Assembly (NCBI GenBank): GCA_044507605.1
Contig: JBIQJI010000015.1
Location: 1 to 64,000 of the forward strand
DNA length: 64,000 nt
Direction: 5' to 3'
Source of the DNA: Thermopolyspora sp044507605
Lineage (GTDB): Bacteria; Actinomycetota; Actinomycetes; Streptosporangiales; Streptosporangiaceae
Positions 18,949 to 31,167 of the stretch are shown here, in pieces. A program made the translations under genes and the position numbers. The notes beneath the pieces are model-generated. The model was not told the origin of the DNA and searched no databases. It worked only from the letters and a program-made list of their open reading frames with translations. Numbering within the stretch: the stretch's first letter is position 1; each line of letters starts with the position of its first letter.

Positions 18949-19443
18949 GTGTCTGCTCGTGGCGTGCTGTATGTCCACTCGGCCCAGCCTGCGCTGTGCC
19001 CGCACATCGAATGGGCGGTCGCGGGTGTCCTTGGCGTGCCCGTCGACCTGACGTGGACCCCCCAGCCCGCCGCGCCCGGCTGCGTGCGCACCCAGGCGGA
19101 GTGGGAGGGCAGACCGGGCACCGCCGCCACGATCACTTCGTCGCTGATGGGGTGGCAGCGGATCCGGTTCGAGATCACCGAGGACGCCTCTCCGGGCGTC
19201 GATGGGGCCCGGCACGCCTATACCCCCACGCTGGGCGCCTTCTCGGCCGTGGTGGGGGCCAATGGTGACATTCTCGTGCCGGAAGATCGCTTGCGCAACA
19301 CGATGCTGATGGCGGCGCAGGGCCGGGTCGTGCTGGAGGAGGAGCTCGACCGGCTGCTCGGCAAGCAGTGGGACGAGGAGCTGGAGCCCTTCAGGTACGC
19401 CGGCGACGGCGCCCCCGTCCGCTGGCTGCACGCGGCGGTGTGA
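18949..19443 (+). CDS. DUF3145 family conserved protein
   Basis: This 164-residue cytoplasmic protein begins SARGVLYVHSAQPALCPHIEWAVAGVLG, characteristic of the actinobacterial DUF3145 family, and ends with PVRWLHAA. GTG 18949 follows GGGAGG by 4 nt. Homologues lie beside the fatty-acid synthesis cluster, as here, which hints at a link to lipid metabolism, but no activity is established. Confidence 0.85.
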   Translation: MSARGVLYVHSAQPALCPHIEWAVAGVLGVPVDLTWTPQPAAPGCVRTQAEWEGRPGTAATITSSLMGWQRIRFEITEDASPGVDGARHAYTPTLGAFSAVVGANGDILVPEDRLRNTMLMAAQGRVVLEEELDRLLGKQWDEELEPFRYAGDGAPVRWLHAAV

Positions 19444-19481
19444 CGCGGGTTTCTCCGCCGGACCCCGGGTAGGGGGCGGGT

Positions 19482-19715
19482 GTGAACACCGATGACCTCC
19501 ACCGCCCGGAAGGCGAGCCCGCCGACGAGGACACCGCGGCTCGGGTGGCCGACATCGACCGGAGGCTGGCCGTGCTGCGGGCCGGCCTTACCGGGCCGGG
19601 CGTCGACGGTCCCGCCGACGCGGCCGACGCGGGCACCATGCTGAACGTGCAGGACGAGACCCAGCAGATGATCGACACCTTGGAGAACGAGAAGCGCCGC
19701 CTGCTGGGCGAGTGA
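19482..19715 (+). CDS. Small acidic hypothetical protein
   Basis: This 77-residue acidic protein from GTG 19482 is predicted mostly helical, with a short coiled-coil-like C-terminus (NVQDETQQMIDTLENEKRRLL). It is not recognised. It follows DUF3145 by 38 bp and converges on the carboxylase gene, ending 6 bp from it. The G-rich upstream sequence gives a poor ribosome-binding site, so the start is uncertain. Confidence 0.6.
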   Translation: MNTDDLHRPEGEPADEDTAARVADIDRRLAVLRAGLTGPGVDGPADAADAGTMLNVQDETQQMIDTLENEKRRLLGE

Positions 19716-19721
19716 GGGCGC

Positions 19722-21146
19722 TCAGAGGGGGATGTTGCCGTGGGCGCCCCGGGCCGGGGTGGCCTGGGCGAGCACGCGGGCGATGGCGCCGCGCGTCTCC
19801 TTGGGCGAGATGATCTCGTCGACGACGCCGAGTTCGATGGCGCGCCGCAGCCCGCCGGACACTTTCTCGTGTTCTTCGGCGAGTTTCGCCTCCAGGGCGG
19901 ACCGCTCTGCTTCGGGCACGGCCGCCAGTTCGCGGCGCTTGATGACCCGTACGGCGGCCACCGACCCCATCACGGCGACCACGCCGGTTTCCCAGGCGAA
20001 CACCCGGGTGGCGCCGAGGGCCCGGGAGTTCATGGCGATGTAGGCCCCGCCGTACGCTTTGCGGGTGACCACGGTGACCCTGGGCACGGACGCTTCGGCG
20101 AAGGCGTGCAGCAGTTTGGCGCCCCGGCGCACCACGCCGCCGTGTTCTTGGCCGACGCCCGGCAGGTAGCCGGGGGTGTCGACCAGCACGACCATCGGCA
20201 CCCCGAACGCGTCGCACATGCGCACGAACCGGGCGGCTTTTTCGGCGGACGCGGAGTCGAGGCAGCCGCCGAGCCGCAGCGGGTTGTTGGCGAGCACGCC
20301 GACGGTGCGGCCGTTGAGGCGGCCGAGCGTGGTGACCATGTTGGGCGCCCACTTGGGGTGCAGTTCCACGCCGGGCTCGTCGAGCAGCCCTTCGACCAGC
20401 GGGTGCACGTCGTAGGCGCGGCGCGGCGATTCGGGCAGCAGCGCGGAGAAGTCGACCTCTGCGACGTCGCCGGTGCGGAGGCGGCCCTGGTGGCCCAGCA
20501 GCACGGCGAGGCGTCGTGCCTGTACGTAGGCGTCGGTCTCGTCGCCCACCACGATGTGCGCCACGCCGCTGCGCCGGCTGTGCGGCTCGGGGCCGCCGAG
20601 TCCCGCCATGTCGATCTGTTCGCCGGTCACGCTGCGCACGACGTCGGGTCCGGTGACGAAGATGCGGCCCTGCTCGGCCAGGATGACGATGTCGGTCAGC
20701 GCCGGCCCGTACGCCGCTCCGCCGGCGGCGGGCCCGAGCACGACCGACAGCTGCGGCACCACGCCGGAGGCGTGGGTCATCGCGCTGAACATGCGGCCCA
20801 TGCCGTGCAGCGATTCGGCGCCTTCGTGGATGCGGGCCCCGCCGGAGTGCCACAGCCCGATGACGGGGACCCGCTCGCGCACCGCGACGTCGTAGGCGTG
20901 CACGATGTGCTCGCAGCCTTCGCCGCCCATGGCCCCGCCCTGCACGCGCGCGTCGCTGCAGAACGCGACCACCGGCACCCCTTCGACGCGGCCGGTCGCG
21001 GCGAGCACGCCGCTGCGGTCGGCCGGCGTGATCGGATGCATGGATCCGTTGTCGAACAGCGCGCCGAGGCGTACCTGCGGGTCGCGGGGGTCGGTGGGCT
21101 TCTGCTCGGCACCCCCGGCCGTCACTCCGCTGTCGAGAATCGTCAC
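19722..21146 (-). CDS. accD: Acyl-CoA carboxylase beta (carboxyltransferase) subunit
   Basis: It transfers CO2 from biotin to acetyl- or propionyl-CoA to make malonyl- or methylmalonyl-CoA. The 474-residue protein has N- and C-terminal crotonase-like halves. Oxyanion-hole glycines are visible in GPAAGGAAYGPALTD and in TRKAYGGAYIAMNS. The start GTG 21146 has AAGGAG 5-10 nt upstream. It is the last gene of the fab cluster, so malonyl-CoA supply for FabD is the likely job, comparable to mycobacterial accD6. The biotinylated alpha subunit is not in the window. Confidence 0.9.
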   Translation of the reverse strand: MTILDSGVTAGGAEQKPTDPRDPQVRLGALFDNGSMHPITPADRSGVLAATGRVEGVPVVAFCSDARVQGGAMGGEGCEHIVHAYDVAVRERVPVIGLWHSGGARIHEGAESLHGMGRMFSAMTHASGVVPQLSVVLGPAAGGAAYGPALTDIVILAEQGRIFVTGPDVVRSVTGEQIDMAGLGGPEPHSRRSGVAHIVVGDETDAYVQARRLAVLLGHQGRLRTGDVAEVDFSALLPESPRRAYDVHPLVEGLLDEPGVELHPKWAPNMVTTLGRLNGRTVGVLANNPLRLGGCLDSASAEKAARFVRMCDAFGVPMVVLVDTPGYLPGVGQEHGGVVRRGAKLLHAFAEASVPRVTVVTRKAYGGAYIAMNSRALGATRVFAWETGVVAVMGSVAAVRVIKRRELAAVPEAERSALEAKLAEEHEKVSGGLRRAIELGVVDEIISPKETRGAIARVLAQATPARGAHGNIPL

Positions 21147-21342
21147 GGCTGCTCCTTCGCGGACGTCGGTGCCGGTGCGGGCACCGATGCGGACGGCTGG
21201 CGTGCGGACGGTGCCCGCACGATGGCTCAGGGTCCTCGGGCGGCCCGGACGTGGTGAACGGGTGCGCCGAACGGCCCTGTGCCCCGCCGGGACGGTCCGG
21301 CGGGCGGCGGGGGGTGGGTCTGGAGGTGGGGGCGAACCGACG

Positions 21343-22575
21343 TCAGACGGAGACGAAGGCCACGGCGACGTTGTGGCCGCCGAACCCGAACGAGTTGTTG
21401 ATGGCGGCGATGCGCCCGGACGGCAGCTCGCGCGGCTCGTCGCGGACGATGTCGACTTCGACGCCGTCGTCGAGGTCGTCGACGTTGATGGTGGCGGGCA
21501 CGACACGCTCGCACAACGCCATGATCGTGAAGACAGACTCGATGCCGCCGGCGCCGCCGAGCAGGTGACCGGTCATCGACTTGGTGGCGGTCACCAGCGG
21601 GTGGGCGCCGATGGTGTCCTTGATCGCGATGGTCTCGACGACGTCGCCCGCGGGCGTCGAGGTGGCGTGCGCGTTGATGTGCTTGATCTCGGCCCCGGTG
21701 AGCCGGGCGTCGGCGAGGACCCGGTTGATGGCGGACCTGATGCCGGTGCCGGTCGGCTCCGGCTGGGCGATGTGGTGGGCGTCGGCGGAGTAGCCGACCC
21801 CGGCCGCCTCGGCGTAGATGCGCGCGCCGCGGGCGGTCGCGTGCTCGTACGACTCCAGGACCACGATGCCGGATCCCTCGCCCAGCACGAATCCGTCGCG
21901 GTTCTTGTCGAACGGCCGCGAGGCACGCTCGGGCTCGTCGTTGCGGGTCGACATGGCCCGCATCGCGGCGAACGAGCCGACGTTCAGCGGGTGGATGGCG
22001 GCCTCGGTGCCTCCGGCGACGACCACGTCGGCGCGGCCCGAGCGGATCATCTCGATGCCGTAGCCGATGGATTCGGCGCCGGTGGCGCAGGCGCTGACGG
22101 TGGCGTGGACCCCGGCGGTGGCGCCGAGGTCGATGCCGATCCAGCCGGCCGCGCCGTTCGGCATGAGCATGGGCACGGTGTACGGCGACAGCCGCTGCCA
22201 GCCCCGCTCCTTGAAGGTGTCGTAGGCCGACAGCACCGTGGTGATCCCGCCGATGCCGCTGCCCACGACGACGCCGAGCCGGTCGGATTCCACTTTGGGC
22301 GTGCCCGCGTCGACCCACGCCTGGCGCGCGGCGATCAGCGCGAACTGCTCGGCCCGGTCGAGTCTGCGCGCCTCCGGCCGAGGGATCGTCTCGCCCGGTT
22401 CGACGGCGACCCGACCGGCGAACTTCACCGGCACGGAGTCGACCCAGTCATCGGTGAGCGGGCGAATGCCCGACCGTCCCGCGAGGAGCGCCGACCAGGA
22501 CGAGGCGACGTCTCCGCCGAGGGGCGTCGTCGCGCCGAGCCCGGTGACGACGACACGTACCCGGTCTGTACTCAC
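21343..22575 (-). CDS. fabF: 3-oxoacyl-ACP synthase II (KAS II)
   Basis: It condenses malonyl-ACP with acyl-ACP in fatty-acid elongation. The 410-residue thiolase-fold protein has the Cys-His-His triad: Cys163 in SACATG, His303 in INAHATST and His337 in KSMTGHLLG. The GTG start follows AAGGAG by about 10 nt. It lies 42 bp after acpP in the same operon. Confidence 0.95.
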   Translation of the reverse strand: MSTDRVRVVVTGLGATTPLGGDVASSWSALLAGRSGIRPLTDDWVDSVPVKFAGRVAVEPGETIPRPEARRLDRAEQFALIAARQAWVDAGTPKVESDRLGVVVGSGIGGITTVLSAYDTFKERGWQRLSPYTVPMLMPNGAAGWIGIDLGATAGVHATVSACATGAESIGYGIEMIRSGRADVVVAGGTEAAIHPLNVGSFAAMRAMSTRNDEPERASRPFDKNRDGFVLGEGSGIVVLESYEHATARGARIYAEAAGVGYSADAHHIAQPEPTGTGIRSAINRVLADARLTGAEIKHINAHATSTPAGDVVETIAIKDTIGAHPLVTATKSMTGHLLGGAGGIESVFTIMALCERVVPATINVDDLDDGVEVDIVRDEPRELPSGRIAAINNSFGFGGHNVAVAFVSV

Positions 22576-22617
22576 GTGGCTGCTCCTTGCGTGCTATGGG
22601 ATGACGCGCCTGGGCGC

Positions 22618-22860
22618 TCAGCCCTGGATGAACGAGATGACGTCCTTGACGGACTTGAGGTTCTTGAGCTGGTCGTCGGGGATCTCGACGCCGAACTCGT
22701 CCTGTGCCGCGACCGCGATCTCGACCATGGACAGCGAGTCGATGTCGAGGTCGTCGACGAAGCTCTTCTCCGGAGTGACCTCGGCGGCCGGAATGCCGGT
22801 GATCTCATTGATGATCTTGCCGAGGCCCTCGAGGATCTCCTGCTCGGTCACTGCTGCCAT
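22618..22860 (-). CDS. acpP: Acyl carrier protein
   Basis: This 80-residue acidic four-helix carrier has Ser42 in DIDSLSMVE as the phosphopantetheine attachment site. It shuttles growing acyl chains between the enzymes encoded on both sides. The ATG is preceded by AAGGAGAG. It lies between fabH and fabF, the usual actinomycete order. Confidence 0.95.
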   Translation of the reverse strand: MAAVTEQEILEGLGKIINEITGIPAAEVTPEKSFVDDLDIDSLSMVEIAVAAQDEFGVEIPDDQLKNLKSVKDVISFIQG

Positions 22861-22975
22861 TGTGGTGCTCTCCTTGACTGATGGTGTTACCTGCGGGCCG
22901 AACGGCGCTGCTGTGGCCGTGCGGGTCCATGGTGGCGGTCGGTGGCTGCGTGGCGGTCGATGGTCACGGTGACGA

Positions 22976-23932
22976 TCACGGGATCTCGATGACCTGACCG
23001 GCGTACGTGAGACCGGCGCCGAAGCCGAAAAGCAGGGCGAGCCCGCCCGAGGGCACCTCGCCGCGCTCGATCATGTGGGAGAGCGCGAGCGGGATGGACG
23101 CCGCCGAGGTGTTGCCGGCCTGCACGATGTCGCGGGCGATCACGGCGTTGTCGGCACCGAGCTTGCGGGCGATGGCCTCGATGATGCGCAGGTTGGCCTG
23201 GTGCGGGATGAACGCCGCGAGCTCGGCCGGGTCGACGCCGGCCCGTTCGCAGGCGAGCCTGGCCACCGGGTGCAGTGCCGTGGTGGCCCAGCGGAACACC
23301 GCCTGACCCTCTTGGTGGAGGAAGGAGTTGCGGTCGGCGATGGTGATGGCCTCGGCCTTGTCGCCGGCGCTGCCCCACACCACCGGGCCGATGCCCGGCG
23401 TGTCGGCCGGGCCGACCACGGCGGCCCCGGCCCCGTCGGCGAAGATCACGGCCGTGGACCGGTCGGTCCAGTCGACCCAGTTGGAGAACTTCTCGGTGCC
23501 GACGACCAGCACGTGCGTCGCCGTCCCGGTCTGGATGGCCGAACTCGCGGCGGCCAGGGCATAGCAGAAGCCGGCGCAGGCGGCGTTGAGGTCGTAGGCG
23601 CCGGGCGCCTGGATGCCGAGCCGGTGGGCGACGCGGCAGGCGGCGTTGGGGATCGGCGCCTCCATGGTGCAGGTCGCGACGATCACCAGGTCGATGTCGG
23701 CGGCACCGAGGCCGCTGGCCGCGAGGGCCTTGCCGCCGGCCTGGACGGCCAGGTCGATCTCGGTCTCCTCGGGCCCGGCGAGCCGCCGCTCGGCGATGCC
23801 CACCCGGCTCCGGATCCATTCGTCGCTGGTTTCCATGGTCTTGGCGAGGTCGTCGTTGGTGACGACGTTGGCCGGCTGGTAGCCGCCGAAGGCCATGACC
23901 TTCGCACCGGGCACGCCTGCGGGAATCCTCAC
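22976..23932 (-). CDS. fabH: 3-oxoacyl-ACP synthase III (KAS III)
   Basis: It starts fatty-acid synthesis by condensing a short acyl-CoA with malonyl-ACP; in actinomycetes it prefers branched starters. The 318-residue protein has the triad Cys119 (NAACAGF), His244 (IPHQANLR) and Asn274 (GNTSAAS). GTG 23932 overlaps the fabD stop (GTGA), so the two are translationally coupled. The much longer open frame upstream is fabD in another frame. Confidence 0.95.
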   Translation of the reverse strand: MRIPAGVPGAKVMAFGGYQPANVVTNDDLAKTMETSDEWIRSRVGIAERRLAGPEETEIDLAVQAGGKALAASGLGAADIDLVIVATCTMEAPIPNAACRVAHRLGIQAPGAYDLNAACAGFCYALAAASSAIQTGTATHVLVVGTEKFSNWVDWTDRSTAVIFADGAGAAVVGPADTPGIGPVVWGSAGDKAEAITIADRNSFLHQEGQAVFRWATTALHPVARLACERAGVDPAELAAFIPHQANLRIIEAIARKLGADNAVIARDIVQAGNTSAASIPLALSHMIERGEVPSGGLALLFGFGAGLTYAGQVIEIP

Positions 23933-24840
23933 TTGACCGTCTCCTCGCTGATCAGTTCGCGGGCCGCTTCGAGGTCGTCCGGCTTCTTCAGGGCGACCGT
24001 GCGGACGCCACGGAGCGCGCGTTTGGCGAGGCCGGTGAGGGTGCCGCCGGGGACCAGTTCGATCATGGCGGTGACGCCGAGCCGTTGCATCGTCTCCATG
24101 CAGGAGTCCCAGCGGACCGGCGCGGCGACCTGGTCGACGAGCCTGGCGAGGAACTCCGCGCCCGAGGTGACCACGGCGCCGTCGGAGTTCTGCAACAGGG
24201 GCACGCGGGGGTCGGCGGGGGTGACGGCCGCGGCGGCGGTGCGCAGCTGGTCGACGGCGGGGGCCATGTGGACGGTGTGGAACGCCCCCGCGACCGAGAG
24301 CGAGCGCAGCCGTGCACGGGCGGGCGGGTCGGCGGACAGGGCGGCGAGGGCCTCCAGCGTGCCCCCGGCGACGATCTGACCGGCGCCGTTGCGGTTGGCC
24401 GGAGTGAGCCCGTGACTTTCGAGCGTGGCCAGCACCTCGGCTTCGTCGCCGCCGAGCACGGCGGTCATGCCGGTCTGGGTGACGGCGGCGGCCTTCGCCA
24501 TGGCCTGGGCGCGCTCGCGGATCAGCGCCAGCGACTGCTCGGGGGTGAGCACGCCGGCGATCGCGGCTGCGGTGAACTCGCCGACGCTGTGACCCGCCAC
24601 TGCGTCGGGCGTGGCACCGAGCACCTCGGCGACGGCGAGACCGGCGGCCACGAGGAGCGGCTGGGCCACGGCCGTGTCGCGGATCTCGTCGGCACCGGCG
24701 GTGGTGCCGTACGCGATCAGATCGAGGCCGACGGTGTCGGACCACGCGGAGATACGGTCGGCCACACCGGGCATTTCGAGCCACGGCGAAAGGAAGCCCG
24801 GAGTCTGGGCACCCTGGCCTGGAGCGACGATGACGAGCAC
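23929..24840 (-). CDS. fabD: Malonyl-CoA:ACP transacylase
   Basis: It loads malonyl groups from CoA to ACP. The 303-residue protein has GQGAQ at the start, the nucleophile Ser85 in GHSVGEF and His188 in FHTVHM. GTG 24840 is preferred because AAGGTGG lies 5 nt upstream; GTG 24849 is an in-frame alternative. It is the first gene of the fabD-fabH-acpP-fabF-accD operon, and the regulator gene sits 117 bp upstream. Confidence 0.94.
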   Translation of the reverse strand: MLVIVAPGQGAQTPGFLSPWLEMPGVADRISAWSDTVGLDLIAYGTTAGADEIRDTAVAQPLLVAAGLAVAEVLGATPDAVAGHSVGEFTAAAIAGVLTPEQSLALIRERAQAMAKAAAVTQTGMTAVLGGDEAEVLATLESHGLTPANRNGAGQIVAGGTLEALAALSADPPARARLRSLSVAGAFHTVHMAPAVDQLRTAAAAVTPADPRVPLLQNSDGAVVTSGAEFLARLVDQVAAPVRWDSCMETMQRLGVTAMIELVPGGTLTGLAKRALRGVRTVALKKPDDLEAARELISEETVK

Positions 24841-24957
24841 GAATCCCACCTTGCCCTGTAGGAGTTCACCACAACGATAATGATCCGTACGAACTTTATG
24901 CTGGAGGGTTTGTCGGATACCTACAATGGGCGTTTCCGGACTGAAAGTGGCATTTTG
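24841..24957 (-). promoter_or_regulatory. Presumed promoter/operator region of the fab operon
   Basis: This 117-bp gap between the regulator stop and the fabD start is clearly AT-richer than its surroundings. It is the only place for the operon promoter. No single -35/-10 pair or inverted repeat stands out by eye, so the regulator site is not assigned. Confidence 0.4.
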
Positions 24958-26115
24958 CTAGGTCGCCGCTATTTCGGACAGGCGGCCGAGGATGAGCCCG
25001 ACCTGCAGCGTGAAGGCCGATCGCCCCTCCGTGGCCGGATATCCGGTCAGCTCGCTGATCTTGCGGAGCCGATAGCGCACCGTGTTCGGATGCACGAACA
25101 ACATGCGGGCGGTCGCCTCCAGCGATGTGCCCTGCTCCAGGTACGTCGCCAGGGTGTCCAGCAGCGGCGTGCCGGCCAGCGGCTTGTAGACCGTCTCGAC
25201 GAGCAGCGTCCGCGCGTCGTCGTCGCCGTCGAGCGCCCGCTCGGCCAGCAGGTCGTCGGCCGCCACCGGCCGGGGCGCGTCGGGCCACCCCGCCGCCGCC
25301 CGCAGCCCCGCGATCGCCGCCCGGGCCGAACGCGCCGCCGTGTGCAGATCGGGCACCTCCGGGCCGATCACCACCGGGCCCGGGCCGAACCTGGACACCA
25401 GATGCCGCGCCGCCGCCTCGATGTCGCCGGCCCCGCCCACGATCACGATCAGCCGCTCGCCCTGCACGCCCGCCAGCAGGTCGAGGCCCGACCGCCTGCC
25501 CTTGTCGCGCAGCCGGTCGATCACCGTGCGCGGATCGCCCTCGGGCGCCCGCCCCGCCAGCACCACGACCGGCGAAGAGGTCCAGCCGAGCGCCGCCGCC
25601 CACGAGTGCAGACCGTCGTCGACCTCCCCGCGCACCAGCGCGTCGACGATCAGCGCCTCCAGCCGGGCGTCCCAGGCCCCGCGCACCTCCGCCTCCCGCG
25701 CGTACACCTGGGCCGCCGCGAACGCCACGTCGCGGGTGTAACGCAGGATCGCGTGCTCCAGCTGCTCCAGGCCGCCGGGCGCCGCCAGCTCCTGCACCTG
25801 GTCCTCGACCACCTCGACGATGACGCGGATGATGTCGACGGTCTGCTGCAGCGACACCGCGCGCTTCAGCTCCCGGGGCGCCGTGCCGAAGAACTCGATG
25901 CTCGGCATCGGACGGTCGTCGCCGGCCCGCTGGAACCACTCCACGAACCCCGCGATGCCGGCCTGCGCCACCAGCCCGATCCACGACCGGTGCTCGGCCG
26001 ACATGGCCCGGAACCACGCGAGACGCTCCTCCATGCGCGTCATGGCGGCGGTGCCGAGGGCGCCCATCGCCTTCTCCAGTCGTCGGGCGGTGTCCCCGCG
26101 TATCCGGTCGTTCAC
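24958..26115 (-). CDS. fasR: PucR-type transcriptional regulator of fatty-acid synthesis (FasR-like)
   Basis: The 385-residue protein has an N-terminal sensor/helical domain (MEERLAWFRAM, FVEWFQRAG), a central GGDEF-like fold region and a C-terminal PucR helix-turn-helix (EQGTSLEATARMLFVHPNTVRYRLRKI). In Streptomyces FasR activates the adjacent fabDHCF operon, and here the gene lies immediately upstream in the same direction. GTG 26115 (VNDRIRGDTARRLEKAM) is taken as start; the frame is open further upstream. CACTCT 7 nt before the GTG could be a leaderless -10. Confidence 0.88.
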   Translation of the reverse strand: MNDRIRGDTARRLEKAMGALGTAAMTRMEERLAWFRAMSAEHRSWIGLVAQAGIAGFVEWFQRAGDDRPMPSIEFFGTAPRELKRAVSLQQTVDIIRVIVEVVEDQVQELAAPGGLEQLEHAILRYTRDVAFAAAQVYAREAEVRGAWDARLEALIVDALVRGEVDDGLHSWAAALGWTSSPVVVLAGRAPEGDPRTVIDRLRDKGRRSGLDLLAGVQGERLIVIVGGAGDIEAAARHLVSRFGPGPVVIGPEVPDLHTAARSARAAIAGLRAAAGWPDAPRPVAADDLLAERALDGDDDARTLLVETVYKPLAGTPLLDTLATYLEQGTSLEATARMLFVHPNTVRYRLRKISELTGYPATEGRSAFTLQVGLILGRLSEIAAT

Positions 26116-26473
26116 GTCATCCAGAGTGCCAGGTGCCCCTGACCCCCGCGAATGCCGGGTGACGGATGCCCGGGCCACGGCTGCGGGGCGCCACCGAGGC
26201 CCGCCGCCGTCCTGATCGGGCTCACGGCCGCCAGGTCCCCTGAGCCGTCCCCGAGCGGCCGGAGCCGCCCGAAACTGTCGGGGGCCGGGAGTAGGGTCGC
26301 GCGGGACAACACCGAAAAGGGGGCGTCGCCCGGCCGTTCCATCGTGGCTCCGTCCGATGAACGGCTCCGGACGACCTGCCCCGCAGTCGCTTCCCCGGGA
26401 ACGCGGCCGGGCGGTGGCGCCCGCCTTCCCCGCGCCACCGCCCGCTGCGATCAGGTGATCGGCGATCAGGCGG
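26116..26473. other. Intergenic region between aceE and the regulator gene
   Basis: These 358 bases hold a terminator-like hairpin near the aceE end and, presumably, the regulator promoter. No convincing gene is seen; the long open frames here are GC-skew artefacts. Confidence 0.5.
26408..26444 (-). terminator. Terminator hairpin after aceE
   Basis: A perfect 13-bp GC-rich stem (arms 26408-26420 and 26432-26444) with an 11-nt loop lies 30 bp beyond the aceE stop codon. Confidence 0.75.
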
Positions 26474-29272
<2,799 letters not shown>

Positions 29273-29783
29273 TTGTCGTGTAGGTCCCTTCCATCCTGGC
29301 CGCTGGCTCCGGAAAGTGCATCTCTACCGCCGGGTAACCAAGATGTTCCCGCTGCGTGGCGCGGGTGCGGTGGCCTATACCACCGATCATAGGACGATTG
29401 TCCGGCATACCATACCGTCATCTGTCGTCCAGGATCGGACAACCCCCGCGCAACGACGAGACGCTCGCCGCGCCCGGCGCGCAGAGCGAACGGCACGCGC
29501 GGCGATCGGCGCGAAGGTGACCGGCGCATGCGGCACCGGCATCGGTGCCCTGAGCCCGTGCCGCCACGATCTCACGCCCAGAGGGGCCATAGGTAACGTC
29601 GAGGTCTATTTTCGGCCACCCTCGGTTGGGGGTGGGGGTTCGCCCCTTTCCGTCGGGCACGACACAGAGAAGGGTGGAACGAAGGAAGAGTCGGCAGGAG
29701 TGGAGCACGAACCGGAAGAGCCCTGAACACACCACGACGAACACGGACTGGCAACACGGCGGGACGTAAGGAGGGATGTCGGC
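29273..29783. promoter_or_regulatory. Divergent promoter region between aceE and DUF1918
   Basis: In this 511-bp gap, TATGAT (minus strand, 29391-29386) is a good -10 for aceE about 114 nt before its ATG. It is flanked by GGACGATTGTCC (29392-29403), a near-palindrome that could be an operator. The DUF1918 half is GA-rich near its start and has a very strong AAGGAGGG site. No gene is supported in the gap. Confidence 0.4.
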
Positions 29784-29978
29784 ATGCGGGCGTCAGCTGG
29801 CGATCGGCTTGTGATTCACGCGAACATCGTGGGAGAGCCCACCCGTGAGGGCGAGATCGTCGAAGTGCGCGGCCCAGGCGGTGGACCGCCGTACATCGTG
29901 CGCTTCCACGACGGCACCGAACGCATGGTGTTCCCAGGCCCCGACGCCGTCATCGTCCCGGCCGCGCGGCAGAAGTGA
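29784..29978 (+). CDS. DUF1918 family small protein
   Basis: This 64-residue beta-barrel-like protein contains GDRLVIHANIVGEPTREGEI and PYIVRFHDGTERMVFPGPDA, the hallmark of actinobacterial DUF1918. It is cytoplasmic and of unknown function. The ATG is preceded by AAGGAGGG at 29767-29774. Confidence 0.88.
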   Translation: MRASAGDRLVIHANIVGEPTREGEIVEVRGPGGGPPYIVRFHDGTERMVFPGPDAVIVPAARQK

Positions 29979-30020
29979 GGGCCGGGGCCGAAGCGCCGGG
30001 CGGAGACCGCGTGACGAGCC

Positions 30021-30026
30021 TAAGAT
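30021..30026 (+). promoter_or_regulatory. -10 box of a leaderless promoter (YjbQ gene)
   Basis: TAAGAT ends 7 bp before ATG 30034, and no ribosome-binding site is present. Confidence 0.6.
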
Positions 30027-30033
30027 CTGGCAG

Positions 30034-30441
30034 ATGAGATCGCAGACCATCGAGGTGGTGACGGGTTCCGTCGAGCGGGTGCACGACATCACCCGCGAGT
30101 GCGAACGATTCGTGCGCTCGTGCGGCGGAGACGGGCTGCTGCACATCTTCGTGCCGCATGCGACGGCCGGAGTGGCCCTGCTGGAGCTGGGCTCCGGAAG
30201 CGACCGGGACCTGCTGGCCACGCTGGGCGACGTACTGCCGGCCGACGACCGCTGGCGGCACGCACACGGGTCGCGCGGGCACGGGCGATCGCACGTCATG
30301 CCCGCCTTCATCCCGCCGTACGCCACCGTCCCGGTGCTGGACGGACGGCTGGCGCTGGGCACCTGGCAGTCGATCGCCGTGATCGATCTGAACGTGGACA
30401 ACCCCGAGCGCAGTGTTCGTCTGTCGTTTTTGTCGGATTAG
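30034..30441 (+). CDS. YjbQ/UPF0047 family protein
   Basis: This 135-residue protein shows the family core LLHIFVPHATAGVALLE, HGRSHVMPAFIPPYATVPV and the end GTWQSIAVIDLNVDNPERSVRLSF. The conserved His residues and a basic HxH segment suggest a metal-bound active site. Family members have been linked to weak thiamine phosphate synthase activity, but the true role is unclear. The ATG at 30034 appears leaderless. Confidence 0.88.
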   Translation: MRSQTIEVVTGSVERVHDITRECERFVRSCGGDGLLHIFVPHATAGVALLELGSGSDRDLLATLGDVLPADDRWRHAHGSRGHGRSHVMPAFIPPYATVPVLDGRLALGTWQSIAVIDLNVDNPERSVRLSFLSD

Positions 30442-30593
30442 CAGGTAACGGTGCGGGTCATGGGTCGTGGCGACCGTTGACGACGATGGGTCACAGCGTG
30501 TGGACTGTGCCGAGCGGCTCCAATGGGTGGCGAGAGGGCTCCCGGAGTCGGCGAACCGCATAGGGCGGGGTCAGTCAAGCAGGAGGGATAAAC

Positions 30594-31022
30594 GTGAGCG
30601 CGACCGCGGGTCAGGCGCAGGGTGAACGTGGCCTGGCCGAACGACTCGGTCTCAAACCGGGTCAGGTGGTGCAGGAGGTCGGCTGGGACGAGGACAGCGA
30701 CGACGCTCTGCGCGAGTCGATCGAGGAACTGACCGGGAACGATCTGGTCGACGAGGACTACGACGACGTGGTCGACGTCGTGCTGCTGTGGTGGCGCGAC
30801 GGCGACGGCGATCTGTTCAACGCCTTGAGCGACGCCAAGACCGCCCTCGCCGATGGGGGCCAGATCTGGTTGCTGACCCCCAAGGCCGGGCGAGAAGGAC
30901 ACGTCGAGCCGAGTGACATCGGCGAGGACGCCGCGACGGCCGGGCTGTCCCAGACGAGCAGTGTCAGTGCGGCCAGAGACTGGTCGGGCACACGGCTCGT
31001 GGCGCCCAAGGCGCGCCGCTAG
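30594..31022 (+). CDS. DUF3052 family protein
   Basis: This 142-residue protein contains LAERLGLKPGQVVQEVGWDEDSDD and GGQIWLLTPKAGREGHVEPSDI, diagnostic of DUF3052. It is cytoplasmic and acidic, without catalytic motifs. GTG 30594 follows AGGAGGG. In actinomycetes this gene regularly lies between aceE and a peroxiredoxin gene, as here; function is unknown. Confidence 0.87.
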   Translation: MSATAGQAQGERGLAERLGLKPGQVVQEVGWDEDSDDALRESIEELTGNDLVDEDYDDVVDVVLLWWRDGDGDLFNALSDAKTALADGGQIWLLTPKAGREGHVEPSDIGEDAATAGLSQTSSVSAARDWSGTRLVAPKARR

Positions 31023-31167
31023 AACCCGGCGCCCGGAGCCGGCGTCCGTACCCGGCGTCCCGGCCGCCGGTCGGCAGGGTGCGCATCATTTCCCCGTGTC
31101 ATCGTGCTCGCGGCGGTGATGCGCACCCCCTCATGTCGCCCGCAACTCCCCCCTTGGAAGGAGCCCC

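Noticed and set aside
19722..24840. A polyketide or specialised lipid gene cluster
   Set aside because: The gene content and order are those of the primary fatty-acid synthesis cluster with its regulator and aceE.
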